Below are positions 42,822 to 50,643 of a DNA stretch of 64,000 nucleotides, piece after piece. Every line of letters starts with the position of its first letter. Position 1 is the stretch's first letter. The notes under the pieces were generated by a model that made no database searches, was not told where the DNA came from, and was given only the letters and a program-made list of their open reading frames with translations. This DNA is from Geothrix sp. GTDB lineage: Bacteria; Acidobacteriota; Holophagae; Holophagales; Holophagaceae. Where the stretch lies: assembly GCF_020622065.1 (NCBI RefSeq), contig NZ_JAHRYQ010000001.1, positions 1,612,001 to 1,676,000 of the forward strand. The letters run 5' to 3'. The position numbers were made by a program, and so were the translations under genes.

Positions 42822-44163
42822 GCCGAAGATCCTGATCATCGAAGACGACCCGGCGGTACGCCACGGCATGACCGCCTTTCTGCGTGCCAACGAGATGGAG
42901 GTGGATGAGGCGGACACCTGCCAGAAGGCGACGGAGCTCTTCCGCAGCGGCGGCTACGATGTGGTGGTGGCGGACTACAGCCTGCCCGACGGGACCTCCC
43001 TCGACCTGCTGCCGCAGTTCAAGCGGCTGAGCGAAGACACCCCCTTCATCATCCTCACGGCCCACGGCTCCATTGATCTGGCGGTTCGCGCCATCAAGGA
43101 GGGGGCCGAGCAGTTCCTCACCAAGCCCGTGGAATCCAAGACCCTCCTGGTTCTCGTGAAGCGCCTCCTGCAGCAGCAGCGCCTGCGTAAGCGCCAGGAG
43201 GTGGCCAGCCGCGAACAGCCCGGTCTCATGAATCCCTTCCAGGGCGTAAGCGCCTCCATCCGGCGGCTGGAGGAACAGGCGCGGCTGATGCTCGAGTGGG
43301 ACAGCCCAGTCCTGATCCTCGGCGAGACCGGCTCCGGCAAGGGCGTGCTCGCCCGGTGGATCCACGCCCAGGGGCCGCGACGGGAAGAGACCTTCGTGAA
43401 CCTCAACTGCGCAGGTTTGACGCGGGAGCTCCTGGAATCCGAGCTGTTCGGCCACGAGCGCGGTGCGTTTACCGGCGCCATCGCCGCCAAGCAGGGCCTG
43501 CTGGAGGTGGGCCACCGGGGCATCGTCTTCCTGGACGAGATCGGCGACATGGACCCCGCCATCCAGCCGAAGCTGCTGAAGGCCCTGGAGGAGAAGACCT
43601 TCCGGCGCCTGGGTGATGTGCGGGACCGCCATGTGGACATCCGGCTCATCGCCAGCACCAACCTCGATCTGGAGGAGATGGTCCGGGCGAAGAAATTCCG
43701 GGACGACCTCTTCTACCGCGTGAGCACCCTCACCCTCCGGATTCCGCCCCTGCGGGAACGCGCCGAGGACATCCCCGTCCTCGCCATGACCATCCTCAAG
43801 AGCGTCTGCAGTCGCATGGGCCGGCCCGAGGTCCAGTTCAGCGCCCGGGCCCTGGAGGCCCTGAGGGAATACGCCTGGCCGGGCAACATCCGCGAGCTCG
43901 CCAATGTGCTGGAGCGGGCCATGATCCTGCAGAAGGGGGAATGCCTCGAAGCGGCGGATCTGGGTTTGGGCGGGCGGCGTCCGAGCCAGGTCGCCACGGA
44001 AGCCGGCCTTGTCACGCTCAAGGAAATGGAGCGGATCCACATCGAGAAGGTGCTGCAGCGCAGCGGCGGAAATGTCACGGACGCCGCCCAGATTCTCGGG
44101 CTGGCCCGCCGGACCCTCTACGACCGCCTCAAGGCCCTGGGCATCGCCACCGGGAAAGACTGA
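42814..44163 (+). CDS. NtrC-type sigma-54-dependent response regulator
   Basis: 449 residues from GTG 42814 (GGAGAGCCCC upstream), overlapping the kinase stop by 8 nt. The receiver domain (1-120) has the acidic pair at 11-12, phospho-acceptor Asp54 in VVVADYSLP, TAHG and Lys in FLTKP. The AAA+ domain has Walker A LGETGSGKG, ESELFGHERGAFTGA with the sigma-54 contact loop GAFTGA, Walker B VFLDEIGDMD, and the FRDDLFYRVSTLTLRIPPLRER sensor region. The C-terminal Fis-type helix-turn-helix is RSGGNVTDAAQILGLARRTLYDRL. It should activate sigma-54 promoters; two with a shared upstream dyad lie immediately downstream. Confidence 0.96.
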   Translation: MAKPKILIIEDDPAVRHGMTAFLRANEMEVDEADTCQKATELFRSGGYDVVVADYSLPDGTSLDLLPQFKRLSEDTPFIILTAHGSIDLAVRAIKEGAEQFLTKPVESKTLLVLVKRLLQQQRLRKRQEVASREQPGLMNPFQGVSASIRRLEEQARLMLEWDSPVLILGETGSGKGVLARWIHAQGPRREETFVNLNCAGLTRELLESELFGHERGAFTGAIAAKQGLLEVGHRGIVFLDEIGDMDPAIQPKLLKALEEKTFRRLGDVRDRHVDIRLIASTNLDLEEMVRAKKFRDDLFYRVSTLTLRIPPLRERAEDIPVLAMTILKSVCSRMGRPEVQFSARALEALREYAWPGNIRELANVLERAMILQKGECLEAADLGLGGRRPSQVATEAGLVTLKEMERIHIEKVLQRSGGNVTDAAQILGLARRTLYDRLKALGIATGKD

Positions 44164-44198
44164 GCGGAACCCCGCACTGGAGGTGCGGGATTCCGCTC
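44162..44198. promoter_or_regulatory. Putative enhancer (UAS) dyad A for the NtrC-type regulator
   Basis: GAGCGGAACCCCGCAC (44162-44177) and GTGCGGGATTCCGCTC (44183-44198) are inverted with 15 of 16 positions complementary around TGGAG. The first base lies 111 bp before the -24 element of promoter P1, the usual distance for NtrC-family sites. An almost identical element sits at 48989-49025. As RNA it could also fold into a terminator-like hairpin, but no T-run follows. Confidence 0.75.
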
Positions 44199-44272
44199 AG
44201 GTGGACCGTGCGCCGCTCGTGCAGGTCTGCGTAATTGGGTGAATTACTATAAATTAACCACAAGGTCGGGAA

Positions 44273-44288
44273 TGGCTCGACCCTTGCT
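44273..44288 (+). promoter_or_regulatory. Sigma-54 promoter P1
   Basis: TGGCTC-GACCC-TTGCT places GG (44274-44275) and GC (44286-44287) exactly ten bases apart, as in the TGGCAC-N5-TTGCW consensus. AAATTAACC lies 14 bp upstream. The transcript would start near 44299 and run into the exported CYTH-like gene at 44397. Confidence 0.88.
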
Positions 44289-44396
44289 CGACCTTGTCTG
44301 ATCCCCGGCCCGTCCCGGGGCCGGATGGTGCTCAATCCATCCGGAATGCGCCCTGAGCTGGCTCCAGGGCGACCCAGCCATAGGGAGGCACGCGTC

Positions 44397-45350
44397 ATGA
44401 TCAAGCCATTCAGGAACCTGCTTCTGGCCCTGGCGGCCGCGACCTGCGCCCTGGTCACGGCTGGAGACGACCCCACGCCGCTCTTCAAGCGGAAGATCGC
44501 AATCCATCCCGCCCCCATGCTTGAAGATGTGAGTGGCCGGGAATACAAATTCCTCGTGGATCCCGCCAAGGCCAAGGGCACGCCGGCGGAGGCCTTCAAG
44601 GCGGTCTGGACCCGGGTGAAGGCCGCCGCCGCCAAGGAAGGCTTCACGGTCACCGAGAAGGAGAAGGCTCCGCTCAAGGTCGAGATGACCACGAAGGAGT
44701 ACCTGGACACGGCCGATCAGGCCCTCTGGAAGCGGGGCTACCTCATCCGCATCACCACCAAATACAAGGCCGGCATCGCCGATGCGAACGGCAAGGTGAC
44801 CGTGAAGGCCATCCATGAGGAGGTGGCCAAAACCTTGGCCGCGCCCCTGGAAGTGGTGGGGGTCAAGGGTGAGCAGGAGTGCCAGGACAATGTCGGCTCC
44901 GGCCCCAAAGGCCAGCTCGTCGGCTACATCGAGAAGGGCGCCAGTTTCTCGGTGCCGCTGGACGACCTCGGGAGCCTCACCCTGGGCGATTTCGGGAAGT
45001 ACATGCCTGAGCTCCTGAAGCTCGGCCTGCCGGCGGGGACGCGCCTGATTTCGAGCAAGGCCTACTCCTACCGCGTCCGCCCAGGCTATGTGGTATTGCC
45101 GGGAACCGAGCCCTGCGGCGTCTCCATGGAAGGCTGGGCGATGAAGGAGGACGGCCCGATCTTCCTCTACGACTTTTCCTACGGCTACGAAGACCTGACG
45201 CTCTACGAGAGCCCTGAGACCCACCTCCAGGGCGAGCGGTTCCTGAGCAAGGTCCTGCGCGGCGAGCTGGCCGGCCTGGCGCTTGCCGATGACGGCAAGT
45301 GGGGCGGCTCCAAGGTGCGCGTCCTCATGAAGCGGCCCATCGGCCAGTAG
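44397..45350 (+). CDS. Exported CYTH-like protein
   Basis: 317 residues with a signal peptide (NLLLALAAATCALVTAG). The mature part has the strand order of the CYTH/triphosphate tunnel fold: REYKFLVDP, VEMTTKEYLDTADQALWKRGYLIRITTKY, GKVTVKAIHEEV, then SKAYSYRVRP, SMEGWAMK with IFLYDFSYGYED, and a terminal ERFLSKVL helix. YLDTxDxxLxxxGxxLRI-type wording is typical, but the N-terminal ExExK is reduced to REYK. CYTH enzymes bind di-, tri- or polyphosphates in a cationic tunnel. It is the first gene after sigma-54 promoter P1, with GGGAGGC before ATG 44397. Periplasmic phosphate-compound handling is inferred. Confidence 0.75.
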   Translation: MIKPFRNLLLALAAATCALVTAGDDPTPLFKRKIAIHPAPMLEDVSGREYKFLVDPAKAKGTPAEAFKAVWTRVKAAAAKEGFTVTEKEKAPLKVEMTTKEYLDTADQALWKRGYLIRITTKYKAGIADANGKVTVKAIHEEVAKTLAAPLEVVGVKGEQECQDNVGSGPKGQLVGYIEKGASFSVPLDDLGSLTLGDFGKYMPELLKLGLPAGTRLISSKAYSYRVRPGYVVLPGTEPCGVSMEGWAMKEDGPIFLYDFSYGYEDLTLYESPETHLQGERFLSKVLRGELAGLALADDGKWGGSKVRVLMKRPIGQ

Positions 45351-45392
45351 CCAAGGGCCCCCAATCACCCCTTTCGAAGGAGAACCCCCGCG

Positions 45393-46244
45393 ATGCGAAT
45401 GTCGCTCACCCCGTCTCTGCTGCGGACCGCCCTGGTCTGCACCTTCCTCCCCGCCTTCGGCGGTCAGGATCCCGACCTTCTGGACAAGCAGTACGGCACC
45501 CTCCAGCAGCCCGCCTACATCAAGCACTACGAGGCGGATAAGGGCGGGAAAGTCCTGTTGAACCCCTACCTCCAGGTGGCCACGAAGGACCACCCCGGCA
45601 TCCTGGATCCCAAGCACGCGCCGTACAACTGGGTGATTGATGCGGAAGGCCGTGTGGGCATCATCCAGGAAGCTGCCCATCCCCTGGGTCGCACCTACGA
45701 GAAGGGCTTCTACCGGCCCGAGGACAAGTCCAAGCGCAAGCCCGGCACCACGGAGAACTACGGGCATGTCTCGGCCCTGGCGGGCGGCATGGGTCGCATC
45801 AGTGGCGAGATCCTCTACGACAAGGGCACGAACACCTTCACGGTGAACAACAAGTCGGGCCGATATTCCAAGAACAACGCGGACCGCACCCCCGAGCAGC
45901 TGGTGAATGCCGCCGCGCTGATCCGCGAGGTGGTGGATCCGGGTTCCGCCACCTGGGGTCCGGTGTTCTACCTGCTCGAATACGCTCCCGAGGACATCCG
46001 GGAGGAAAGCCTGAAACGGCCCGATGTGGCCTATGACGATGCGGCCAAGAAGAGCCGGCCGCACCTCACCGTGATGCCCGCGGCACCAGCGGCTCCCAAG
46101 GCGGCCAAGCCCGCAGTCAAAGCAGAAGAGGCCGAAGCCAAGCCCGCCGTCGCCGCATCCAAGGCCCCCGCGCCCAAGGCCGAGCCCGTGAAGGGGAAGA
46201 AGGCCAAGAAGCCCAAGGCAGCCAACAACGACGATCCGTCCTGA
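45393..46244 (+). CDS. Exported protein of unknown function with an Ala/Lys/Pro-rich tail
   Basis: 283 residues. A signal peptide (LLRTALVCTFLPAFGG) is followed by about 190 residues of unfamiliar globular sequence: PYNWVIDAEGRVGIIQEAAHPLG, ENYGHVSALAGGMGRISGEILYD, NNKSGRYSKNNADRTPEQLV and WGPVFYLLEYAPEDIREESL. The final 65 residues are low-complexity Ala, Lys and Pro (AAPAAPKAAKPAVKAEEAEA...), a cationic tail that could bind polyanions or the cell envelope. AAGGAG 10 nt upstream fixes the start. It is the second gene of run A, 42 nt after the CYTH-like gene. I do not recognise a family. Confidence 0.75.
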   Translation: MRMSLTPSLLRTALVCTFLPAFGGQDPDLLDKQYGTLQQPAYIKHYEADKGGKVLLNPYLQVATKDHPGILDPKHAPYNWVIDAEGRVGIIQEAAHPLGRTYEKGFYRPEDKSKRKPGTTENYGHVSALAGGMGRISGEILYDKGTNTFTVNNKSGRYSKNNADRTPEQLVNAAALIREVVDPGSATWGPVFYLLEYAPEDIREESLKRPDVAYDDAAKKSRPHLTVMPAAPAAPKAAKPAVKAEEAEAKPAVAASKAPAPKAEPVKGKKAKKPKAANNDDPS

Positions 46245-46292
46245 GGCATGTCCCGACCGCGCCTTCCAACCATTCCATGGAGTTGAGCAGAG

Positions 46293-47090
46293 ATGAGAAA
46301 GACACCGCTAGAAAAGACCGTTGCCACCCTGTTCGGACTGGGCCTGGCCCTTTCCACGAGCTGGGGGCTGAGCGCCCTTCCCCTGTCCGGTGCCGAACCT
46401 GGGCCCGGGGTAACCCCGCAGGTCTCCGTACTCAAGGGGGAGAAGAACTTCTTCACGGGCTATGACACCCACAATGTGGATGGCACGGTCAACGCCGTGA
46501 TCGAGATCCCCGCGGGCACCACGGCCAAATACGAAGTCAGCATCAAGACCGGCCTCATCGAGCTGGAGCAGAAGAACGGCGCCCCCCGATTCGTCCAGTA
46601 CTTGGGCTATCCCTGCAACTACGGCAACATCCCCCGCACCATCCTCTCCAAGCAGAAGGGCGGGGATGGCGATCCCGTGGATGTCCTCGTGCTCGGTCCC
46701 GCGATCCCCACCGGATCCGTGGTGAAGACGCGCCCCATCGGGATCCTCAGCCTCGTCGACGGCGGCGAGATTGACGACAAGGTCATTCTCGTCCCGGAAG
46801 GGAGCCCCTTCGCCAGCTGCAAGAGTGTGGACGAGCTGGACGCGAAATTCCCCGGGGCGACCACGATCCTGAAAACCTGGTTCACCTCGTACAAAGGGCG
46901 GGACAAGAAGGGCAACCTGATCCTGAGTTCACCCGGTTTCAAGGGGCGTGCCGAGGCCATCCGGCTCATCGGGGACGCGGCCCTCGACTACGAGCGCTCC
47001 GTGGTCACCGAGGCCGACAAGCGGACCCTGGACGAGAAGGGCAACCCCCGCCTGTACCGCTGGGCCGGCGCCAAGAACCTGGGCGAGTGA
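46293..47090 (+). CDS. Exported family I inorganic pyrophosphatase
   Basis: 265 residues, against about 175 for cytoplasmic Ppa. The extra N-terminus includes a hydrophobic signal-like segment (TVATLFGLGLALSTSWGLSA, residues 9-28) and a 25-residue linker. The catalytic core is canonical: EIPAGTTAKYEVSIKTG, YLGYPCNYGNIPRT, the metal-binding signature GDGDPVDVLVLG with Asp125, Asp127 and Asp130, and LKTWFTSYKG with the conserved Lys-Tyr region. It should hydrolyse PPi, and the leader implies a periplasmic site. Lying in the sigma-54 run with a porin of the phosphate/pyrophosphate class, it may supply phosphate from external PPi. Confidence 0.9.
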   Translation: MRKTPLEKTVATLFGLGLALSTSWGLSALPLSGAEPGPGVTPQVSVLKGEKNFFTGYDTHNVDGTVNAVIEIPAGTTAKYEVSIKTGLIELEQKNGAPRFVQYLGYPCNYGNIPRTILSKQKGGDGDPVDVLVLGPAIPTGSVVKTRPIGILSLVDGGEIDDKVILVPEGSPFASCKSVDELDAKFPGATTILKTWFTSYKGRDKKGNLILSSPGFKGRAEAIRLIGDAALDYERSVVTEADKRTLDEKGNPRLYRWAGAKNLGE

Positions 47091-47113
47091 TCGCCGCCTC
47101 ACCAGGAGTCCCC

Positions 47114-47563
47114 ATGTCAGTCACCCATTGGCTCATGCCCATCGCCCTGGTCAGTCCCGTCCTGGTGGCCCAGGACACCCGGGAGGTCGAGGCCTTCGTG
47201 AAGGAGGCCGTCAGCTACGCCAAGGCTAATTCCCGTGACGCCTTCCTGAACGAAGTGTCGCGCCCCACCGGGCGGTTCAATGTCCAGAAGACGAAGCGGC
47301 TCTACCTCACGGTCTACGATCTCGATGGCAAGGTCATTGGCCACGGCAAGAAGACCCAGGAAGTCGGCGGCAACCAGTTCGCCGCCAAGGACAAATCCGG
47401 GAAGCTCTACATCCAGGAGCGGATCGGCCTCGCCCGCAAGAAGGGCGGTGGCTGGGTCGAGGAGACGAAGATCAATCCCGCCAACATGCAGACCCAGGTG
47501 AAGCGGACCTTGGTCGCTTTCCAGAGCGGTATGGTCATCTGCTGCGGCATGTACGAAGGTTAG
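47114..47563 (+). CDS. Exported single Cache-domain protein
   Basis: 149 residues. After a signal peptide (HWLMPIALVSPVLVAQ) nearly the whole mature protein is one sCache_2-like domain: EAFVKEAVSYAKANSRDAFLNEVSR, GRFNVQKTKRLYLTVYDLDGKVIGHGKK, KDKSGKLYIQERIGLARKKGGGWVEE and a closing VAFQSGMVICCGMYEG. Cache domains usually form the ligand-binding part of chemoreceptors and sensor kinases. Here there is no transmembrane helix or output domain, so it may be a soluble binding protein. AGGAG precedes ATG 47114. It is the fourth gene of run A. Confidence 0.82.
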   Translation: MSVTHWLMPIALVSPVLVAQDTREVEAFVKEAVSYAKANSRDAFLNEVSRPTGRFNVQKTKRLYLTVYDLDGKVIGHGKKTQEVGGNQFAAKDKSGKLYIQERIGLARKKGGGWVEETKINPANMQTQVKRTLVAFQSGMVICCGMYEG

Positions 47564-47590
47564 CCCGGTCCTCCAGCCAGGCTGATCACC

Positions 47591-47617
47591 GGGGGGAGCG
47601 TGTTTATCGCTCCCCCC
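47591..47617 (+). repeat. Intercistronic 10-bp hairpin
   Basis: GGGGGGAGCG / CGCTCCCCCC perfect stem with a 7-nt loop TGTTTAT between the Cache and histidine phosphatase genes. There is no T-run, so processing or attenuation is more likely than full termination. Confidence 0.7.
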
Positions 47618-47635
47618 TTCCAGTTGGAGGCCCGA

Positions 47636-48160
47636 GTGCTCCGTTCCCTGCTGCTCACCTTGACCCTCTGCCTCACCCTCGGCGCCCAGGACACCGTGGT
47701 CGTATTCCTCCGGCACGCGGAGAAGGCCCACCGGGGCGACACCGCCGTGCTATCGGCCCAGGGCCGCCGCCGCGCTGAAGCGCTTCCCGGCGACCTGGCT
47801 GCCTATCATCCGACGGCCCTGTTCGCCTCGAACCTGATCCGCACCCAGCAGACCTTGGCACCCCTCTCGAAGCGGCTCGGCCTTCCGATCCGGGTCTACA
47901 CGCGGGGAAGCGAGGGCGCGCTCGGCCGGCACCTCCTCATCCAGCATCCGGGCCAGGTCATAGTGGTCTGCGGCCATTCGGACACCCTGACGGATCTGGT
48001 GAGCGCCCTGGGGTACCCGGACACCTTTCCGGAGGTCGCGGGATTTGACCGCTTCTGGGTGCTCCGGGTCAAACCCGGCGACGGAACGCCAAGCCTGGAG
48101 GAATGTCGACAGCGGCCCCTGCCCCCGGACCCAGCGCCCGCCCAGGAGGCCAAGCCGTGA
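47636..48160 (+). CDS. Exported histidine phosphatase (RHG family)
   Basis: 174 residues from GTG 47636, preceded by TTGGAGG; a GTG at 47600 lies inside the hairpin and is less likely. The signal peptide is MLRSLLLTLTLCLTLGAQ. Phosphoglycerate mutase-type motifs follow: VVVFLRHAEKAHRGD with Arg26 and phospho-acceptor His27, FASNLIRTQQTLAPLSKRLG, and VVCGHSDTLTDLVSALG with the second catalytic His. Periplasmic relatives include phytase-like and sugar phosphatases. The location and neighbours suggest release of phosphate from external esters, but the substrate is unproven. The next gene starts within its stop codon (GTGA). Confidence 0.88.
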   Translation: MLRSLLLTLTLCLTLGAQDTVVVFLRHAEKAHRGDTAVLSAQGRRRAEALPGDLAAYHPTALFASNLIRTQQTLAPLSKRLGLPIRVYTRGSEGALGRHLLIQHPGQVIVVCGHSDTLTDLVSALGYPDTFPEVAGFDRFWVLRVKPGDGTPSLEECRQRPLPPDPAPAQEAKP

Positions 48161-48960
48161 GGCCGGCGGTCGCAGTCCTTCTGCTGGCCACGGGCCTGCC
48201 TCTGCTGCCCTGGGGACCAGAAGGCCATCGATTGGCTGCGGCGGCCTCTCTCTCCAGCCTGCCGCCTGGCCTCCGGAGTTGGTACACCGGGAGGGAGCCA
48301 GAATTTCTCCTGGCGGCCTTGGAACCAGATCTCTGGAAAGACCAGGATCCCGCTGAAGTCGGCCGCCATCGGATCTACAGCGAAACCTACGGGGGCGCCA
48401 CCCGGGTGCCGCTGACCATCGCGGAAGCCCGCACCCAGGTGGGTGCCTGGGCCTTCGAGCAGAGCGGTCAACTCCCATGGGTGATCGCCGAGCGGTACGC
48501 CCTCCTCGTAAAAGCCTTCCGGTCGAGGCGACTCGAAGCGGTGGTGACGGCCAGCGGCTGGCTTTGCCATTATGTCGCCGATGCCCAGGTGCCCCTCCAC
48601 ACCACCCGGAACCGGAACGGCAAGCTGACCGGGCAGAAGGGCGTGCACCGGCGCTGGGAGATCGATCTGTTGCGCCAGGGTGTCGAGAACCTCCCCGATC
48701 CCCGTCTGGCCGTGGCGCCAGCGGATCTTCACCGTGCCGTGTCCAGTTGGGTGGTCGAGAGCCACGCCCTCGTGCAGACCCTGCTGGCGGCGGACTCGGC
48801 GACCCCCCGGCACGGACTCCGAGGGACCGCGTCGGCCGAAGAAGGCCCATGGCACGAACAGAAGGCGGTGGCCGAGCGCCAGCTCCGGCGATCTGGCGAA
48901 CGCACCGGCGACCTCTTACTGGCAGCCTGGGTGGAGGCTGGGCGCCCTTCGCCACGCTGA
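48157..48960 (+). CDS. S1/P1-nuclease / zinc phospholipase C-like exported protein
   Basis: 267 residues from GTG 48157, overlapping the previous stop by 4 nt and preceded by AGGAGG. The short signal peptide VRPAVAVLLLATGLPLLP leads directly into WGPEGHRLAAAA; mature S1/P1 nucleases and PLC enzymes begin with Trp as a zinc ligand. The metal-binding core HYVADAQVPLHTTRNRNG followed by GVHRRWEIDL matches the family order of His, Asp and His. The fold cleaves phosphodiesters in nucleic acids or phospholipids, again a phosphate-releasing function. Substrate class is not certain. It is the last gene of run A. Confidence 0.78.
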   Translation: MRPAVAVLLLATGLPLLPWGPEGHRLAAAASLSSLPPGLRSWYTGREPEFLLAALEPDLWKDQDPAEVGRHRIYSETYGGATRVPLTIAEARTQVGAWAFEQSGQLPWVIAERYALLVKAFRSRRLEAVVTASGWLCHYVADAQVPLHTTRNRNGKLTGQKGVHRRWEIDLLRQGVENLPDPRLAVAPADLHRAVSSWVVESHALVQTLLAADSATPRHGLRGTASAEEGPWHEQKAVAERQLRRSGERTGDLLLAAWVEAGRPSPR

Positions 48961-48988
48961 TACCGATCCAGGGGCCCGCCCTTTCCGC

Positions 48989-49025
48989 GAGCGGAACCCC
49001 GCATGGGGTGTGCGAGATTCCGCGC
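48989..49025. promoter_or_regulatory. Putative enhancer (UAS) dyad B
   Basis: GAGCGGAACCCCGCAT and GTGCGAGATTCCGCGC (49010-49025) form an imperfect dyad (12 of 16). 31 of 37 positions match dyad A in the same orientation, and its first base is likewise exactly 111 bp before the -24 element of promoter P2. Confidence 0.75.
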
Positions 49026-49099
49026 AAAGCCGAGGCCGCAGTGCGGATGCCAATGTCCTATCTAAAGGTAATCAAAGAAATTAACCTTCTGGTAGAGAA

Positions 49100-49115
49100 T
49101 GGCTCGGGGCTTGCT
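49100..49115 (+). promoter_or_regulatory. Sigma-54 promoter P2
   Basis: TGGCTC-GGGGC-TTGCT with GG (49101-49102) and GC (49113-49114) ten bases apart. AAATTAACC occurs 14 bp upstream, at the same relative place as in P1. The transcript would start near 49126, 90 nt before the porin gene. Confidence 0.88.
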
Positions 49116-49215
49116 GTTGAGGAATTGGCCCCGGGTCCACGCCAGGGGCGACACATCTACTCCCCCACCGGCAGGCCCGCGTGACCTGCGTTCAAGCTCA
49201 CCTAGGAGCGAACCC

Positions 49216-50541
49216 ATGAAAGCTCTCCTCTCCCCCCTGGCCCTGGCCCTGATGGCCGGCCCGCTCTTCGCCCAGACATCGGCGGATACGGACCAGCGCC
49301 TGTCCGATCTTGAGAAGAAGATCGAAAAGCTGACGAAGCTCGAGACCAGGAAGGACGACGCCAAGGACAGCGGATTCACCGTGAAGTTCGGTGGCCGCTT
49401 CCACCTCGATTCCGTCTTCTTCAATGGCAACGAAAACCGTCTGGCGAACGGCACCCAGCTGCGCCGCGCCCGCATCAGCTTCAAGGCCACCTTCGGGAAG
49501 AACTGGCTGGGCGAAGGCGACTACGACTTCGCCGACAGCACCGCGTCCATCAAGGACATGTGGATTGGCTACCAGGGCTTCAAGAACACGCTGATCCAGG
49601 TGGGCCAGTTCAAGGCCCCCTTCGGTTTCGACACCCTCAGTTCCTCGAACGCGATCTGGTTCACGGAGCGCTCGTACAGCGATGTCTGGACACCGGACCG
49701 GCATGTGGGCGTCGCCTACCAGACCTGGGGCGAGCGCTGGCAGACCAAGCTGAACTTCTTCGGCCAGGCCATTGACGACACGAACAACGCGGGTTCCCTC
49801 GACGCCAACGGCTCGGATCAGGGCTGGGGCTACGCCGGCCGGTTCACCTTCGCGCCCGTGCTGGTCTCGGAAACCAAGGCCGTGCACCTGGGCGTGGCCA
49901 CCACCTACCGCAAGCCCAACGCCGACTACAGCACCACCACGCTCACCCCCCTGGCGAGCCTGCAGTATGTGGTGGATCTCTCCGGCCGGCCCGAGGCGGG
50001 GAAGATCAGCAAAGCGAAGTTCCTGAACGCGAAGATCTCGAATGTGGACAACTGGAAGCAGTACGGCGCTGAGCTGGCGGGCGTCTGGGGCCCGTTCTCC
50101 TGGCAGGGTGAGTATCAGCAGACCAAGGTCTACCGCCGCGCCGCGGTCGGTACTGGCGCCGCGGCCCTGGCCAGCGTGGTGGATCACAGCTTCGCCACCT
50201 ACTACGGCCAGGTGTCGTGGGTCTTCGGCGGGCAGCGCACTTATGAGGTCAGCGATGGCCTCTTCGGCAAAGTGGTGCCTTCCAAGAACGGCGCCTGGGA
50301 AGTGGTGGCCCGCTACAGCAAGATGGACCAGGACGACCTGACGGCCCTGGATGCGGTGAAGGGCGGCGTGGCGAAGAACATGAGCCTCGGCCTGACCTAC
50401 TACATGAACAAGAACATCCGCTGGATGATGGACTACACGAAGGTGGACAACAACGAGAACGCCAAGCCCAAGGGCGTCTACGGCGGCATCGTGAACGACG
50501 ACTTCGCCTTCACCAGCCTCCGCCTGCAGGTGAACTTCTAA
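49216..50541 (+). CDS. OprO/OprP-family phosphate- or pyrophosphate-selective porin
   Basis: 441 residues. A signal peptide (LLSPLALALMAGPLFAQ) precedes a short coiled coil (TDQRLSDLEKKIEKLTKLETRK, about residues 23-44) and then a 16-stranded barrel with the family wording FTVKFGGRFHLDSVFF, LRRARISFKATFGKNW, VGQFKAPFGFDTLSSSN and a C-terminal strand ending LRLQVNF. Pseudomonas OprP selects phosphate and OprO pyrophosphate/polyphosphate; selectivity here cannot be read. It is the first gene after sigma-54 promoter P2 with AGGAG before ATG 49216. It is the outer-membrane entry point that best supports a phosphorus role for the block. Confidence 0.92.
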   Translation: MKALLSPLALALMAGPLFAQTSADTDQRLSDLEKKIEKLTKLETRKDDAKDSGFTVKFGGRFHLDSVFFNGNENRLANGTQLRRARISFKATFGKNWLGEGDYDFADSTASIKDMWIGYQGFKNTLIQVGQFKAPFGFDTLSSSNAIWFTERSYSDVWTPDRHVGVAYQTWGERWQTKLNFFGQAIDDTNNAGSLDANGSDQGWGYAGRFTFAPVLVSETKAVHLGVATTYRKPNADYSTTTLTPLASLQYVVDLSGRPEAGKISKAKFLNAKISNVDNWKQYGAELAGVWGPFSWQGEYQQTKVYRRAAVGTGAAALASVVDHSFATYYGQVSWVFGGQRTYEVSDGLFGKVVPSKNGAWEVVARYSKMDQDDLTALDAVKGGVAKNMSLGLTYYMNKNIRWMMDYTKVDNNENAKPKGVYGGIVNDDFAFTSLRLQVNF

Positions 50542-50556
50542 TCCTGGATCCGGCCT

Positions 50557-50587
50557 GGAGGGGCCATCCATCGCGGTGGCCCCCTCC
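50557..50587 (+). repeat. Intercistronic hairpin after the porin gene
   Basis: GGAGGGGCCA pairs with TGGCCCCCTCC (one bulged C) around a 10-nt loop, 16 nt after the porin stop. There is no T-run. It may protect the porin mRNA end or lower downstream expression. Confidence 0.65.
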
Positions 50588-50643
50588 GCCCGTCTCCGGG
50601 AGGCACGAACTCAACCCATCACCCTCTGGCCTCCGGGATATCC

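Noticed and set aside
44162-44198. Dyad A as a plain terminator of the response regulator gene
   Set aside because: No T-run follows, and a matching dyad recurs at 48989 at the same distance from a second sigma-54 promoter; a regulator-binding site explains both better.
47600-47602. GTG start for the histidine phosphatase
   Set aside because: It lies in a 10-bp hairpin and adds 12 residues before the signal peptide; GTG 47636 has TTGGAGG and starts the signal peptide.
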